Origin: a bacterium
Lineage (GTDB): Bacteria > Patescibacteriota > Gracilibacteria > UBA4473
Direction: 5' to 3'
Assembly: GCA_009995455.1 (NCBI GenBank)
Contig: JAACPJ010000002.1
Coordinates: forward strand, 124,001 to 188,000
DNA: 64,000 bases
Part shown: positions 1 through 9,982 of the stretch, one piece after another
Layout of the letters: every line of letters begins with the position of its first letter
How positions within the stretch are numbered: the first letter of the stretch is position 1
Program-made: the position numbers and the translations under genes
The notes under the pieces: generated by a model
Seen by the model: the letters and a program-made list of their open reading frames with translations, nothing else
Told to the model about the DNA's origin: nothing
The model's database searches: none

Positions 1-783
1 TTAGTTCTTCCTTCAATAAGTGCTCTAAGCGCGCAGGAATCGTGCATTCAAATCATTCAACCAGCCGTGAGTCCAAATGGCGTATGCCAAGAGTTTGCGA
101 ACCCTTGTATTGTTCCAAACGATTGGAAATCAGTTCCTAGCTGTGACCTAATAGGAACTTCTGAAAGCCAAAAAACAACTCTTGAAAACAGAATGGATGA
201 TCGTATTGCTAAGATGCGGGCCTACTGGGATAAGAAGAAAGCCGCACAAGAAGCGGAAGAAAAAAAAGTCACCAGTACAAATTTTAACCGGATCGGATCT
301 GGAAGCTTTACCCGTCAAGCGTCAGCCCCACGGCAAGCCACCAGTACGGCGCCTTCTACCGTTGGTATTAGAGCCTTTACGGAGAAAGATTACAGTTCTG
401 ATATTGCCGAACGATACAGCCAACGAGGCGGTTATGAACGTGAAGGTGACACGACGAGTGAAGAACGTCAAGCACGACGCGCATATACACCACCACGAAT
501 TAGTAGTTCAGACGCCGTTCGTGAAGGAAATCTAAATACAACGGTTAACTGGAATGTAATGTCTCGTCAGTTTACAACGAAGAAAAGTTACGGACCAAAT
601 CCTTATACCGTTCGATCTCAATATCTAGCGGATCAAAAAGCTAAAAGAGACGCTTCAAATCAAGAAATTGATGTATACGAAAGAATGATGAGTCGTTCTC
701 GCGTTTACCGAGGCGAAAGAATGGACGGGAATTTAGATGGCTCAAGTTTACTTGAAAAAGGCTTAATTCCGGGTCAAGAGTAG
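1..783 (+). CDS. 3' part of a secreted Cys-containing hypothetical protein, truncated by the window start
   Basis: Frame is open from base 1 (LVLPSISALSAQESCIQIIQPAVSPNGVCQEFANPC...), so the GTG at 67 is probably internal; stop TAG at 781-783. Confidence 0.7.
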   Translation, partial: LVLPSISALSAQESCIQIIQPAVSPNGVCQEFANPCIVPNDWKSVPSCDLIGTSESQKTTLENRMDDRIAKMRAYWDKKKAAQEAEEKKVTSTNFNRIGSGSFTRQASAPRQATSTAPSTVGIRAFTEKDYSSDIAERYSQRGGYEREGDTTSEERQARRAYTPPRISSSDAVREGNLNTTVNWNVMSRQFTTKKSYGPNPYTVRSQYLADQKAKRDASNQEIDVYERMMSRSRVYRGERMDGNLDGSSLLEKGLIPGQE

Positions 784-809
784 AAAAATTCTTAAATTTA
801 AATCCCATT

Positions 810-846
810 AAAGCCTCAAGAAAATCATCTTGGGGCTTTTTCTTTT
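810..846 (+). terminator. intrinsic terminator
   Basis: AAAGCCTCAAGA-aaatca-TCTTGGGGCTTT followed by a T-rich tract. Confidence 0.8.
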
Positions 847-905
847 TACAAACCCTTGCAGGGTTATTTTTTTTAATTAATGTGCGTTAGCTCTGTTTAA
901 ATTAC

Positions 906-990
906 GCGCGAGTGGTGGAATTGGTAGACACGCTGGTCTTAGGAACCAGTGACGAAAGTCGTGAAGGTTCGAGTCCTTTCTCGCGCACCA
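906..990 (+). tRNA. tRNA-Leu(UAG), CCA encoded
   Basis: Acceptor GCGCGAG/CTCGCGC, anticodon loop CTTAGGA, T-arm GGTTCGAGTCC, long variable arm, 3' ACCA. Confidence 0.93.
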
Positions 991-991
991 T

Positions 992-1037
992 AAAAAAATC
1001 TTTTAAACTTCATTATTGAGGCTTAAAAGATTTTTTT
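992..1037. terminator. bidirectional intrinsic terminator
   Basis: AAAAAATCTTTTAA...TTAAAAGATTTTTTT between tRNA-Leu and a convergent CDS. Confidence 0.7.
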
Positions 1038-1055
1038 GTTATTAAGTTATATTTC

Positions 1056-1607
1056 TTAGGCTTCAAACACTTTCTTCAAATTTTTACGTAAATTCCCCCA
1101 ATCATAAGGAAACTTAAAGTTTTCGTAGGCTCTAATGATAGTCGCTAAACATTCCCACTGGTTTTCGGGGTTATAAAGAAAACAGTTTCCCTGCTCTTGT
1201 TGAACATCAAAACTGGCAAACTCGATTAAAGCATCATCATAAGGCATAATCGGCACCACGCCCTTTCGTGAAAGCTCCTTAATTACTTTTTTATCTGGAC
1301 TGCTCGTAAACAGAACAACCTGCGATTTTTGTACCACTTTGTCTCGATTAGCGGGAATAGACTCAAGTAGCTCGAAATTATCCGGAAACTTTTGAGAAAG
1401 ATCAAAACACTTTTCCTGAGACGCTTGATCGCCTACAGCGAGAACCGAAAAGGTAAAACCAAGATCACATAAAGGTTCAACCGTTTGAAAAAACAGTTCA
1501 GACCTATTCGTTTCGGTTAAGGGGAGAATTACCCCAATGGTAAATTTTTTCTGAACAAACTGAGTTGTCAGTTCTTCTAAGTATTCGGGAGCTGTTTTAG
1601 TTTTCAT
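1056..1607 (-). CDS. hypothetical protein, possibly a GT-B glycosyltransferase-like C-terminal domain
   Basis: ORF start trimmed to MKTKTAPEYLEEL (ATG at 1607); the tail YNPENQWECLATIIRAYENFKFPYDWGNLRKN resembles glycogen-synthase-type C-termini. Confidence 0.55.
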   Translation of the reverse strand: MKTKTAPEYLEELTTQFVQKKFTIGVILPLTETNRSELFFQTVEPLCDLGFTFSVLAVGDQASQEKCFDLSQKFPDNFELLESIPANRDKVVQKSQVVLFTSSPDKKVIKELSRKGVVPIMPYDDALIEFASFDVQQEQGNCFLYNPENQWECLATIIRAYENFKFPYDWGNLRKNLKKVFEA

Positions 1608-1700
1608 GTTTAAGTGAATCTGACTATTATACCAAAAAATAAAGGCTAAGTCGATCATTAAGAATTGCCGAAATCACTAAAAAGTTAAAATATAGTAAAA

Positions 1701-2633
1701 ATGAAAAACTTCCTTCTCATAGACGGATTCGCCATGATGTTTCGAAGTTATTACGCGGTTCGGTTCGCCCCTCAACATGAAGGCAAGAATATTAATGCGG
1801 TTTACGGGTGCGCTACGACTATTATGCAAGCCTTAGAACAGTTTAAACCTGAAAAAGTGCTAGTGGCCTTTGATGCTCCCGAAAAGACCTTCAGACACGA
1901 ATTAGACCCAGAATATAAAGCCCAAAGAACCGCCGCCCCAGATGAATTTATTGCCCAAATTGATCTGGTTAAAGAACTCATTGAAGCCTTTAATATCCCT
2001 CTTTTTATCCACCCAGGGTTTGAAGCCGATGATATTATTGGCACTTTGGCGACACAAGCCACCGACTATAAAAGCTATATTCTGAGTGGAGATTTAGACT
2101 TTTTGCAGTTAGTGAATGATAGAATTACGCTGGCTCGCTTTAATGGAAAGGGGCCTGAGTTGTTTGATGCTCAGGCCACAGAAGCGAAACTTGGTATTCC
2201 ACCAAACCAAGTCATAGACTATAAAGCGATGTGTGGTGATAGCTCAGATAATTACAAAGGAATCCCAGGACTTGGCCCTAAAGGAGCGGTCAAGCTACTC
2301 AAAGATTTTAACAATATTGAAGGCATCTATGCCAATTTAGGCCAATTACCAGCCGCACAAAAAGCAAAATTCGAAGAACACCGAGACTATTTAATGCACT
2401 GCCAACATTTGGCGAAAATCGAACAAAATGTGCCGCTAGATTTTACCCCTCAAACAATTCCAAATTATGAATTTGATAGTGATTCCTTGGAGTATTTTTT
2501 CCGAACCGTCGGATTTAATAGTTTGCTCAATCGGATGCAGAATTTGAACCATAAAAGTGATCAAGATATTTTTCCAGAACAAGAAAATGAATCAAAAAAT
2601 GATGATTCAAATCAACAATTAAACCTATTTTAA
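1701..2633 (+). CDS. stand-alone 5'-3' exonuclease (Pol I N-terminal domain type)
   Basis: LLIDGFAMMFRSYYAV, FEADDIIGTLA, YILSGDLDFLQLV, GDSSDNYKGIPGLGPKGA motifs; no polymerase domain. Confidence 0.93.
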   Translation: MKNFLLIDGFAMMFRSYYAVRFAPQHEGKNINAVYGCATTIMQALEQFKPEKVLVAFDAPEKTFRHELDPEYKAQRTAAPDEFIAQIDLVKELIEAFNIPLFIHPGFEADDIIGTLATQATDYKSYILSGDLDFLQLVNDRITLARFNGKGPELFDAQATEAKLGIPPNQVIDYKAMCGDSSDNYKGIPGLGPKGAVKLLKDFNNIEGIYANLGQLPAAQKAKFEEHRDYLMHCQHLAKIEQNVPLDFTPQTIPNYEFDSDSLEYFFRTVGFNSLLNRMQNLNHKSDQDIFPEQENESKNDDSNQQLNLF

Positions 2634-2766
2634 AAATTTTAAGCGTTTAATTTCAGTCCTGATTTTAGTGAAGATTACCCTCTAAAAACCTCTAAAAGAC
2701 GCTTAAAACAGACCTTGAGCACAAATTTTGTTATATAAACTTTTTTATTTTGAACAGCTTTTTGAA

Positions 2767-2822
2767 AGAGCCCTTATGAGCAAACGAATTTTATGGATAA
2801 AATTTCGGTTCATAAGCGCTCT
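2767..2822. promoter_or_regulatory. long imperfect inverted repeat upstream of ftsA
   Basis: AGAGC-c-CTTATGA ... GAATTTTAT-gg-ATAAAATTTC ... TCATAAG-c-GCTCT, two nested stems. Confidence 0.55.
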
Positions 2823-2970
2823 GAAAGAAAAAAACATTTGCACAAGAAATCTTATTTTGGTACGGTTTTTCAGCTTTACGTAAGGGATTTTCCCCAAAAA
2901 ATCAGAGCGTAAATTCCCCCAAAATTGTATTAAAAAGAAACATTTAAAAACCTACCCAGGATTTATTCGC

Positions 2971-4203
2971 ATGGCTAATCAAAAAACAATCGTCGGTCTT
3001 GATATCGGCTCTTCAAAAATACGGGTTATAGTCGCTACCGTAGAAGACAAAAAGAATACGGTTAATGTTATTGGAGTTGGTGTGTCGCCCTCTAATGGGA
3101 TTCGTCGAGGAATGATTACCGATATTGATGAAGCGACTTCTAATATTACGGCCGCTTTAGATGATGCCGAACGAATGTCGGGTGAACCCATTCACCGAGT
3201 ATTTGTAGGAGCCTCTGGAACGCATATTGAAACCTATGACTCAAAAGGAGTTATTGCTATCAGTGGTCAAAACGCTGAAATTACCGAAGACGATGTTGAC
3301 CGAGTACTTGAAGCGGCTCAAGCGGTTTCACTACCTGCAAATCGAGAAATTTTGCGAGTCATTCCAAAAAGCTTCTCGGTTGATTCTCATAAAAGCGTTA
3401 AATACCCAGTTGGCATGACCGGGATTCGTTTAGAAGTTGAAGCCCATATTATTACGGGCCAAGTTTCAGCGATTAAAAATATTGATAAGTGTTTGTATCA
3501 AACTGGAGTTGATCCACAAGAAATTGTTCCTTCCGTGCTCGCTTGTGCTGAATCGGTGTTAAACCGAAAGCAAAAAGAGCTCGGTTCAGTGTTAATCGAA
3601 ATTGGTTCAAGTTGTACGAACATTGCTGTATTTGAAGAAGGCTCAGTTATCTACTCGGCCGTCGTTCCGGTTGGGGGTGAGCACGTAACCAACGATTTAG
3701 CCATCGGTTTACGATGTAGCATTGAAACCGCCGAAAAAGTTAAAATTGAATACGGAACTTGTATTCCAAAAGATATAAGCGAACGAGAAGAAATAGATTT
3801 ATCTCAAATCTCTAAAACAGACAGCCATGCGGTTTCAAAAAACCAAGCGGCTAAAATTATCGAAGCTAGGTACCACGAAATCTTTTTGATGTGTCGTGAT
3901 GAACTTTCTCGTATTGGCCGAGACGGTATGTTACCCGCTGGAGCGATTTTGTGTGGCGGCGCGGTAAAAATGCCTGGAACCATTGATTTAGCCCGAGAAA
4001 CTTTGCAACTTCCAGTACAGATGGGCTTCCCACAAGATATTGAAGGAATTGTAGACCGAATTGACGATCCGAGTTTTGCGCACATCGTTGGTTTAGTGCA
4101 CTTTGGGCACCGTTTTGGGGCGACGCCTTCTATGTTTGATTTCAACTTTGGCCGTATTGGTGAAAGTACCTGGAAATGGCTCAAAGGCTTACTGCCCCAA
4201 TAA
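2971..4203 (+). CDS. ftsA: cell division protein FtsA
   Basis: GLDIGSSKIRVIVA N-terminus, actin-like motifs, amphipathic C-terminal tail WKWLKGLLPQ; directly precedes ftsZ. Confidence 0.97.
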   Translation: MANQKTIVGLDIGSSKIRVIVATVEDKKNTVNVIGVGVSPSNGIRRGMITDIDEATSNITAALDDAERMSGEPIHRVFVGASGTHIETYDSKGVIAISGQNAEITEDDVDRVLEAAQAVSLPANREILRVIPKSFSVDSHKSVKYPVGMTGIRLEVEAHIITGQVSAIKNIDKCLYQTGVDPQEIVPSVLACAESVLNRKQKELGSVLIEIGSSCTNIAVFEEGSVIYSAVVPVGGEHVTNDLAIGLRCSIETAEKVKIEYGTCIPKDISEREEIDLSQISKTDSHAVSKNQAAKIIEARYHEIFLMCRDELSRIGRDGMLPAGAILCGGAVKMPGTIDLARETLQLPVQMGFPQDIEGIVDRIDDPSFAHIVGLVHFGHRFGATPSMFDFNFGRIGESTWKWLKGLLPQ

Positions 4204-4242
4204 TTAAAATAACCCACTAAATTTCATAACTACTTACTTCCG

Positions 4243-5409
4243 ATGAAAGACCTTTTACAATCTGCTATGGCTCAAACACAATCTGATAAAAAAAGCATTC
4301 AGGCTAAAGACCGACAACCACAACCTGGTTCGGCTAATAATATTCCTGACGTAGCTCCTATCGCTAACATTAAAGTTGTTGGTGTCGGAGGCGGCGGATC
4401 GAATGCGGTTAACCGAATGGCGAGCGCTGACTTTGCGAATGTTGAGTTCATTGCCGTTAACACGGATGCGCAAGCTTTGTATCACTCTAAAGCGGAACAC
4501 AAAATTCACATCGGACGTGAAGCCACTCGAGGTTTAGGCGCTGGGGCAAATCCAGAAATCGGAAAAACAGCCGCCGAAGAATCGATTGAAGAACTCAAAT
4601 CAGCTTTAAAAGGCGCTGATATGGTGTTTGTAACCTGTGGTTTAGGAGGTGGAACCGGAACGGGAGCCGCTCCGGTAGTTGCCAGTGTTTGTAAAGAATT
4701 AGGGGCTTTAACGGTTGGAGTCGTAACTCGACCTTTCTCGTTTGAAGGACAAAATCGAGCTAAAAAAGCCGATGAAGGTTATGAAGAACTTAAAAACAAT
4801 GTTGATACGTTGATCACCATTCCAAATGATAGAATTCTTTCTATTATCGATCGAAAAACTCCGTTAACAGATGCTTTCTCTGTAGTGGATGAAGTACTGC
4901 GACAAGGGGTACAAGGAATTGCCGATTTAATTACGCTTCACGGCCTGATCAATGTGGATTTCGCTGATGTTAAATCAATTATGATGAACGCGGGAACCGC
5001 CCTAATGGGAATTGGGTATGGTGCGGGTGAAGATCGAGCTATGGCTGCGGCAAAAGCCGCCATTGAATCACCACTACTCGAACAATCAATTGGGGGAGCG
5101 AAAGGAATTTTATTCAACGTTACGGGTGGAACCGATCTTTCAATGTATGAAATTGACGAAGCCGCTAAAGTTATTACGGAAGCCGCTGACCCAGACGCCA
5201 ATATTATTTTCGGAGCGGTAATTAATGAAAACTACAATGGTGAAATTAAAATCACCGTGATTGCGACTGGTTTTGCGCCTGAAGGACGTAAGAAACCAGG
5301 ACACGCTCAATTGATGCGCAAAGCCTTCTCTATGCCAGGTGAAAACCCACCAAAAGAAGATGGCAACGATTTAGATACTCCAGCATTCCTCCGCAACAAA
5401 ATGCGTTAA
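4243..5409 (+). CDS. ftsZ: cell division protein FtsZ
   Basis: [26 protein letters not shown] tubulin signature, C-terminal [11 protein letters not shown]. Confidence 0.98.
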   Translation: MKDLLQSAMAQTQSDKKSIQAKDRQPQPGSANNIPDVAPIANIKVVGVGGGGSNAVNRMASADFANVEFIAVNTDAQALYHSKAEHKIHIGREATRGLGAGANPEIGKTAAEESIEELKSALKGADMVFVTCGLGGGTGTGAAPVVASVCKELGALTVGVVTRPFSFEGQNRAKKADEGYEELKNNVDTLITIPNDRILSIIDRKTPLTDAFSVVDEVLRQGVQGIADLITLHGLINVDFADVKSIMMNAGTALMGIGYGAGEDRAMAAAKAAIESPLLEQSIGGAKGILFNVTGGTDLSMYEIDEAAKVITEAADPDANIIFGAVINENYNGEIKITVIATGFAPEGRKKPGHAQLMRKAFSMPGENPPKEDGNDLDTPAFLRNKMR

Positions 5410-5442
5410 TATTTTGACCCACAAAATATCTAGAAGTTAAGT

Positions 5443-5468
5443 AAAACCCCGCAACTGCGGGGTTTTTT
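5443..5468. terminator. intrinsic terminator
   Basis: AAAACCCCGCA-act-GCGGGGTTTTTT. Confidence 0.9.
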
Positions 5469-5479
5469 ATGAACTCAAT

Positions 5480-6349
5480 TTAATCCTTCGGCTCCACGTG
5501 AATAATCACAGAACCAAGTTCTGGCATTTGCTCGTGTAAATAATCTTGCAGATTATGCGCAATATCATGTCCAGCACGCACGGTAATATCCCCATCAACA
5601 ATCAGGTGCAAATCAACTTGGTATTTCATCCCCGCTTTGCGAATAAAACACTTTTCGGTGTCCACCACCCCCTTAACCTTTAAAGCGGCGCTTCTGATAT
5701 CATCGATCATATCCTCATACAGATGTTCATCCATTATCTCCCCCAACGCCGGGCGTAATAATTTAAAGCTGTTGTAAACGATAATTCCAGAGGCCAGTAA
5801 GGCGGCATAGTCATCCATCATTTCATAGCCTTCTCCTAAAACCAGCGCTGCCACAATCCCGATAAATGCCAGTAAAGACGTAATGGCGTCACTACGATGA
5901 TGCCACGCTTCGGCCAGTAAAACGGTGCTATGGGTCGTTATGCTTTTTCGCTTGAGCCACTGAAAACACCCTTCTTTCCAAAAAATAATGGCCGCTAAAA
6001 TCCAGAGTGTCCAGGCTTTTGGCCCTGGCCCAGGATGTAAAATATTTTGGATACTACCGTATGCAATGATGCCCGCGGAAAACACCAAAAACAAAACCAC
6101 AACAAAGGCGAGTAAAGGCTCAATTTTTCCGTGGCCATAAGGGTGATTTTTATCGGCTGGCTTCGCCGCAAACTCCAAACCAACGAGCATCAATATAGAG
6201 CTAAACACATCAACCGTTGATTCTATCGCGTCGGCAATTAAAGCGTACGAGTTCCCTAAAATTCCAGCCGTAAACTTAATGATCGCGAGGAAAAAATTAC
6301 TCACTAAACTGAGTAAAATGGTTTTTCGGGCGATTATTTGGTGTGGCAT
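5480..6349 (-). CDS. cation diffusion facilitator family transporter
   Basis: IADAIESTVDVFSSILMLVG, HPYGHGKIEPLLAF, AWHHRSDAITS motifs. Confidence 0.92.
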   Translation of the reverse strand: MPHQIIARKTILLSLVSNFFLAIIKFTAGILGNSYALIADAIESTVDVFSSILMLVGLEFAAKPADKNHPYGHGKIEPLLAFVVVLFLVFSAGIIAYGSIQNILHPGPGPKAWTLWILAAIIFWKEGCFQWLKRKSITTHSTVLLAEAWHHRSDAITSLLAFIGIVAALVLGEGYEMMDDYAALLASGIIVYNSFKLLRPALGEIMDEHLYEDMIDDIRSAALKVKGVVDTEKCFIRKAGMKYQVDLHLIVDGDITVRAGHDIAHNLQDYLHEQMPELGSVIIHVEPKD

Positions 6350-6466
6350 TGGTACGATCTTGGCAAAATCTGTCGGAAATAGCTTAGAACCCTTAGAGAG
6401 AATAAAAAACTAAAATAGTATTTTTTGTAATTGGTTTTAAGCCGAGCAACCTCTAAAATAATATTG

Positions 6467-7543
6467 ATGACTAAGTCAGAGTTTCAACAAATTTTAGCAA
6501 CCCTCGAAAAACAATGGCATGATTTGTGCGGTAAGCTTGATTTAGCAAAACTAAAACTTGAAGTGACGGCGCTTCAAGAAAAAATTAATCAGCCCGGGTT
6601 TTGGGATAATCCAGATGAAGCGCAAAAAATTTCTCAACAGGCATCGCAAAAAGAAACTCAATTGAACCGCTGGCAAAACTTGGGCGATAATCTCAGAGAC
6701 TTTTCAGACATGGCCGATTCAGCATTAGAGGCCGAATTGAACGAGTTTGTACCTGAACTTGAAGTACTACAAAAACAGCTCAAAGACATTCGAACTGAAA
6801 CCTTACTCGACGGTGAATACGATGATCATAATGCGATTGTAACGCTTCAAGTGGGAAATGGCGGACAAGACGCTGAAGATTTTTGTAAGATGCTACAGCG
6901 CATGTATTTACGCTGGGCCGAAAGCCAAGATTACAAAGCCGCCATTTTAGAAGAATCTAGATCTGATGATGGTTTACGTTCTTGCCAACTCAGTATATCT
7001 GGGCCGATGGCTTATGGGTTTTTACGCAGTGAACATGGGGTTCATCGCCTCATTCGTCTCTCCCCTTTTAACGCTAAAAGTTTACGCCAAACGTCGTTTG
7101 CAAGGGTTGAAGTGATTCCTGAAATTGAAAGTGAAACCGAACTCACTATCGACCCAAACGATTTACGCATTGATGTTTTTCGGAGTGGCGGCGCTGGTGG
7201 ACAATCGGTTAACACCACCGATAGTGCGGTGCGCATAACCTACCTGCCCCTGAATTTAGTCGTCACGTGCCAAAACGAAAAATCTCAACACCAAAATAAA
7301 GACTCCGCCTTGAAAGTTTTAAGGTCTCGTTTAGCACAATTAAAAGCTGAACAACAAGCGGCTGAACTAAATCAATTACGGGGTGATATGCTGGAAAACT
7401 CTTTTGGTTCTCAAATTAGAACCTACACCTTGCAGCCCTATAAGTTAGTGAAAGACCATCGCACCGATTACGAAGAAAACCAACCCGACCGTGTTTTTGA
7501 TGGAAATCTAAAAGGGTTTATTGAAAGTTATTTAGGGCAATAG
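6467..7543 (+). CDS. prfB: peptide chain release factor 2
   Basis: SPF motif (RLSPFNAKSLRQTSF), GGQ motif (RSGGAGGQSVNTTDSAVR); start trimmed to ATG 6467. Confidence 0.95.
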   Translation: MTKSEFQQILATLEKQWHDLCGKLDLAKLKLEVTALQEKINQPGFWDNPDEAQKISQQASQKETQLNRWQNLGDNLRDFSDMADSALEAELNEFVPELEVLQKQLKDIRTETLLDGEYDDHNAIVTLQVGNGGQDAEDFCKMLQRMYLRWAESQDYKAAILEESRSDDGLRSCQLSISGPMAYGFLRSEHGVHRLIRLSPFNAKSLRQTSFARVEVIPEIESETELTIDPNDLRIDVFRSGGAGGQSVNTTDSAVRITYLPLNLVVTCQNEKSQHQNKDSALKVLRSRLAQLKAEQQAAELNQLRGDMLENSFGSQIRTYTLQPYKLVKDHRTDYEENQPDRVFDGNLKGFIESYLGQ

Positions 7544-7591
7544 TTGAAAAATTATTCTGCTCATCTAGTCTGCCGCATGAATAAAAAATAA

Positions 7592-8542
7592 ATGGAAATT
7601 CTAATTTGGCTCGCGGCGTTAATTGGTTCTCTGACCTTGCTGGTTTTTTCGGCTGATTATTTTACCAAAGCAGCGGAGCGCATTGGTTTATTTTTTGGGC
7701 TTTCGAGCTTTATTGTCGGCGCCACGATTGTGTCTGTAGGAAGTTCGATGCCTGAACTCGCCACTTCCATCATTGGGGTTTTAAACGGTGTGCATGATTT
7801 TCCTATTAGTAATGCGATTGGTTCCAATATAGCCAATTGTTTATTGGTGGGGGGAATTTGCGCGATTATTGTGAAAACCCTAAAAGTAGAACAAAAATTG
7901 GTCGATGTGGACCTGCCGTTCTTTTTTTTGTCGTCCGCTTTATTTATTTTGTTGGTATTAGACAAAGAAATTAGCCGAGCCGATGCGACAATAATGTTGC
8001 TCCTGCTGATTGTGTTTATGGTTTACACCGTTATGGAAACGGGGAAAAACAAAATTGTGACTTTTGTAGAAGAGAAGATGAAAAAGCGACCAAAACTTAA
8101 ATTACTGGACGCCGTATATTTAATTGGAGGAACGATTGGTATCTATTTTAGTGCCGATTTCACCATTCGATCCGTCACTGAGTTAGCGACTATTCTTAAT
8201 ATTAGCAGTTCTATTGTGGCCATGCTTGCCGTAGCGGTGGGGACCAGCTTACCAGAATTAGTGGTCTCGGTTCGAGCCGCCATAGCGGGTAAACACTCCA
8301 TTGCAATGGGTAATATTTTTGGATCTAACACCTTTAATATTTTAGCCGTTACGGGTATTCCTGCCTTTTTTGGGAAAGTCGTTATTAGCGATGAAGCCTG
8401 GCTGATTGGGATTCCTTTTTTAATTGTGACTACGCTGGCCTTTATATTTGTAACAACCGACGACCGCATTCAAAAATGGGAAGGGATGGCCTTACTGGTT
8501 TTGTACGTAGCGTTTGTAGGAACTTTAACTGGACTCATTTAA
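7592..8542 (+). CDS. calcium/sodium antiporter (CaCA family)
   Basis: Two GSSMPELATS / GTSLPELVVS alpha-repeats, GNIFGSNTFNI, about 10 TM segments. Confidence 0.93.
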   Translation: MEILIWLAALIGSLTLLVFSADYFTKAAERIGLFFGLSSFIVGATIVSVGSSMPELATSIIGVLNGVHDFPISNAIGSNIANCLLVGGICAIIVKTLKVEQKLVDVDLPFFFLSSALFILLVLDKEISRADATIMLLLLIVFMVYTVMETGKNKIVTFVEEKMKKRPKLKLLDAVYLIGGTIGIYFSADFTIRSVTELATILNISSSIVAMLAVAVGTSLPELVVSVRAAIAGKHSIAMGNIFGSNTFNILAVTGIPAFFGKVVISDEAWLIGIPFLIVTTLAFIFVTTDDRIQKWEGMALLVLYVAFVGTLTGLI

Positions 8543-9255
8543 ACCGCTCCCGTAAAAATTTCGTCTATATCATCGACTTGATTTAAAGCTTCTAAAAAAT
8601 CATCAAGTTTTTTTTGATCGCCTGACGACAATTCAACCGGGTCTTTGGCTTGAAAAGTTGGTTCGGCTTTTTCAATTTCAATCCCCTGCTCGGTTAAAGC
8701 CTGGCGAACTTTGCCTAAAGATTCGAAAGTCGTGCTCACCATGACCGTATTTTCGTGCACTTCAAAATCATCGGCTCCCGCGTTGGCAATTAATTCAAAC
8801 AGTTGCTCTTCGTTTCGTTCGCCAAGCGCAAACTGAATTTCACCGACATGATCAAACATAAACGCCACCGAACCGCTGCTGCCCAAATTACCACCATGCT
8901 TGTTAAAAGCCGTTCTTATGTTCGTAAAGGCTCGATTCGAGTTATCGGTTAAGCTACTGACGATAATTGGAATTCCAGCTGGTCCATAACCTTCATACAA
9001 ATTTTCGGTAAAAACGGCTGCGTTACTCCCCTGTCCAGAAAGCTTTTTTAAAACTCTCTCAATGTTTTCTCGCGGAACGCCATCAGTTTTAGCGTTGACG
9101 ATGGCATTTCTTAAGGCCGCATTCGTCTCTGGGTTAGGATTATCGCGCCCAATGACTTGCAGCAATTTACCGTGCTTAGTTAAAAGTTTGCCCCGCTTTA
9201 AATCGTTGGCCCCTTTTTTATGTTTGATCTGTTTCCATTTACTGTGTCCAGCCAT
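8539..9255 (-). CDS. yebC: YebC/PmpR family protein
   Basis: MAGHSKWKQIKHKKGANDLKRGKL signature; start trimmed to MAGHSK. Confidence 0.97.
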   Translation of the reverse strand: MAGHSKWKQIKHKKGANDLKRGKLLTKHGKLLQVIGRDNPNPETNAALRNAIVNAKTDGVPRENIERVLKKLSGQGSNAAVFTENLYEGYGPAGIPIIVSSLTDNSNRAFTNIRTAFNKHGGNLGSSGSVAFMFDHVGEIQFALGERNEEQLFELIANAGADDFEVHENTVMVSTTFESLGKVRQALTEQGIEIEKAEPTFQAKDPVELSSGDQKKLDDFLEALNQVDDIDEIFTGAV

Positions 9256-9339
9256 CGCGCGCAATTATCTCTGAGCCACTATTATTTGCAACTCGCAACT
9301 TAACTAGAAATAAAACCTAATTTCGGGTATAATGCTTTA

Positions 9340-9627
9340 ATGTCTTTTGGAGAAATACCCTCTAGTCACGAATCACCTTCCCCGAGCGCTCAAGTGCTGG
9401 TGGAACGCTTAATGCCCAGTTTTGAAACGGTCGAAACACAAGAACAAGCGATTGATGCGATACTCGAATTGAAAATGCAGTGTGTTGAGAATGGGGTTGA
9501 TTTTAATGAAGCTACCATGCTAACCGCGGGTTTAGCAGAAACCGCACGGAGTGTCGGTATCGGTTTAATCAGAGGCGTATTAACCAATCCACAAGGATTA
9601 ACCGCCGTTGGTCAGTTATTAAGTTAA
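9340..9627 (+). CDS. small hypothetical protein, 95 aa
   Basis: ORF with TATAAT about 7-12 nt upstream; divergent from yebC. Confidence 0.55.
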   Translation: MSFGEIPSSHESPSPSAQVLVERLMPSFETVETQEQAIDAILELKMQCVENGVDFNEATMLTAGLAETARSVGIGLIRGVLTNPQGLTAVGQLLS

Positions 9628-9703
9628 TATTTTAAAAGAACAAAAAAAGAGCCCAACTTTTCCCCTTAAACAAAGGGTTATAAGAAGTTTAAGCAAAAAA
9701 GTT

Positions 9704-9732
9704 TTGACAAGAGAGATAGTTCTGATTACTAT
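9704..9732 (+). promoter_or_regulatory. sigma70-type promoter
   Basis: TTGACA (9704-9709), 17 nt spacer, TACTAT (9727-9732). Confidence 0.75.
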
Positions 9733-9823
9733 GTTCTGAACACTTCGCTTCAACTTAAAAACACCAAGCAGTGCTTCACCAAAAGAGACAGAGAAAGGTT
9801 AGGAACACAGACGGAGACAGGGA

Positions 9824-9982
9824 ATGATCTTTTACAACAACGGTAACCAATTCACTTCTTTCCCACAGAAAGAAGACGAATTACTACATAAAACAGTGGA
9901 GAGTAAAGAGCCGAGACACTTTATTCAGAACTTATATCCTCACCCAACGTACTCGTCGGTGCACGGCACAAGTTCTGCATAA
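9824..9982 (+). CDS. possible 52-aa small ORF inside the candidate RNA
   Basis: ATG preceded by GGAG; MIFYNNGNQFTSFPQKEDELLHKTVESKEPRHFIQNLYPHPTYSSVHGTSSA stop. Below the ORF-track threshold. Confidence 0.35.
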   Translation: MIFYNNGNQFTSFPQKEDELLHKTVESKEPRHFIQNLYPHPTYSSVHGTSSA

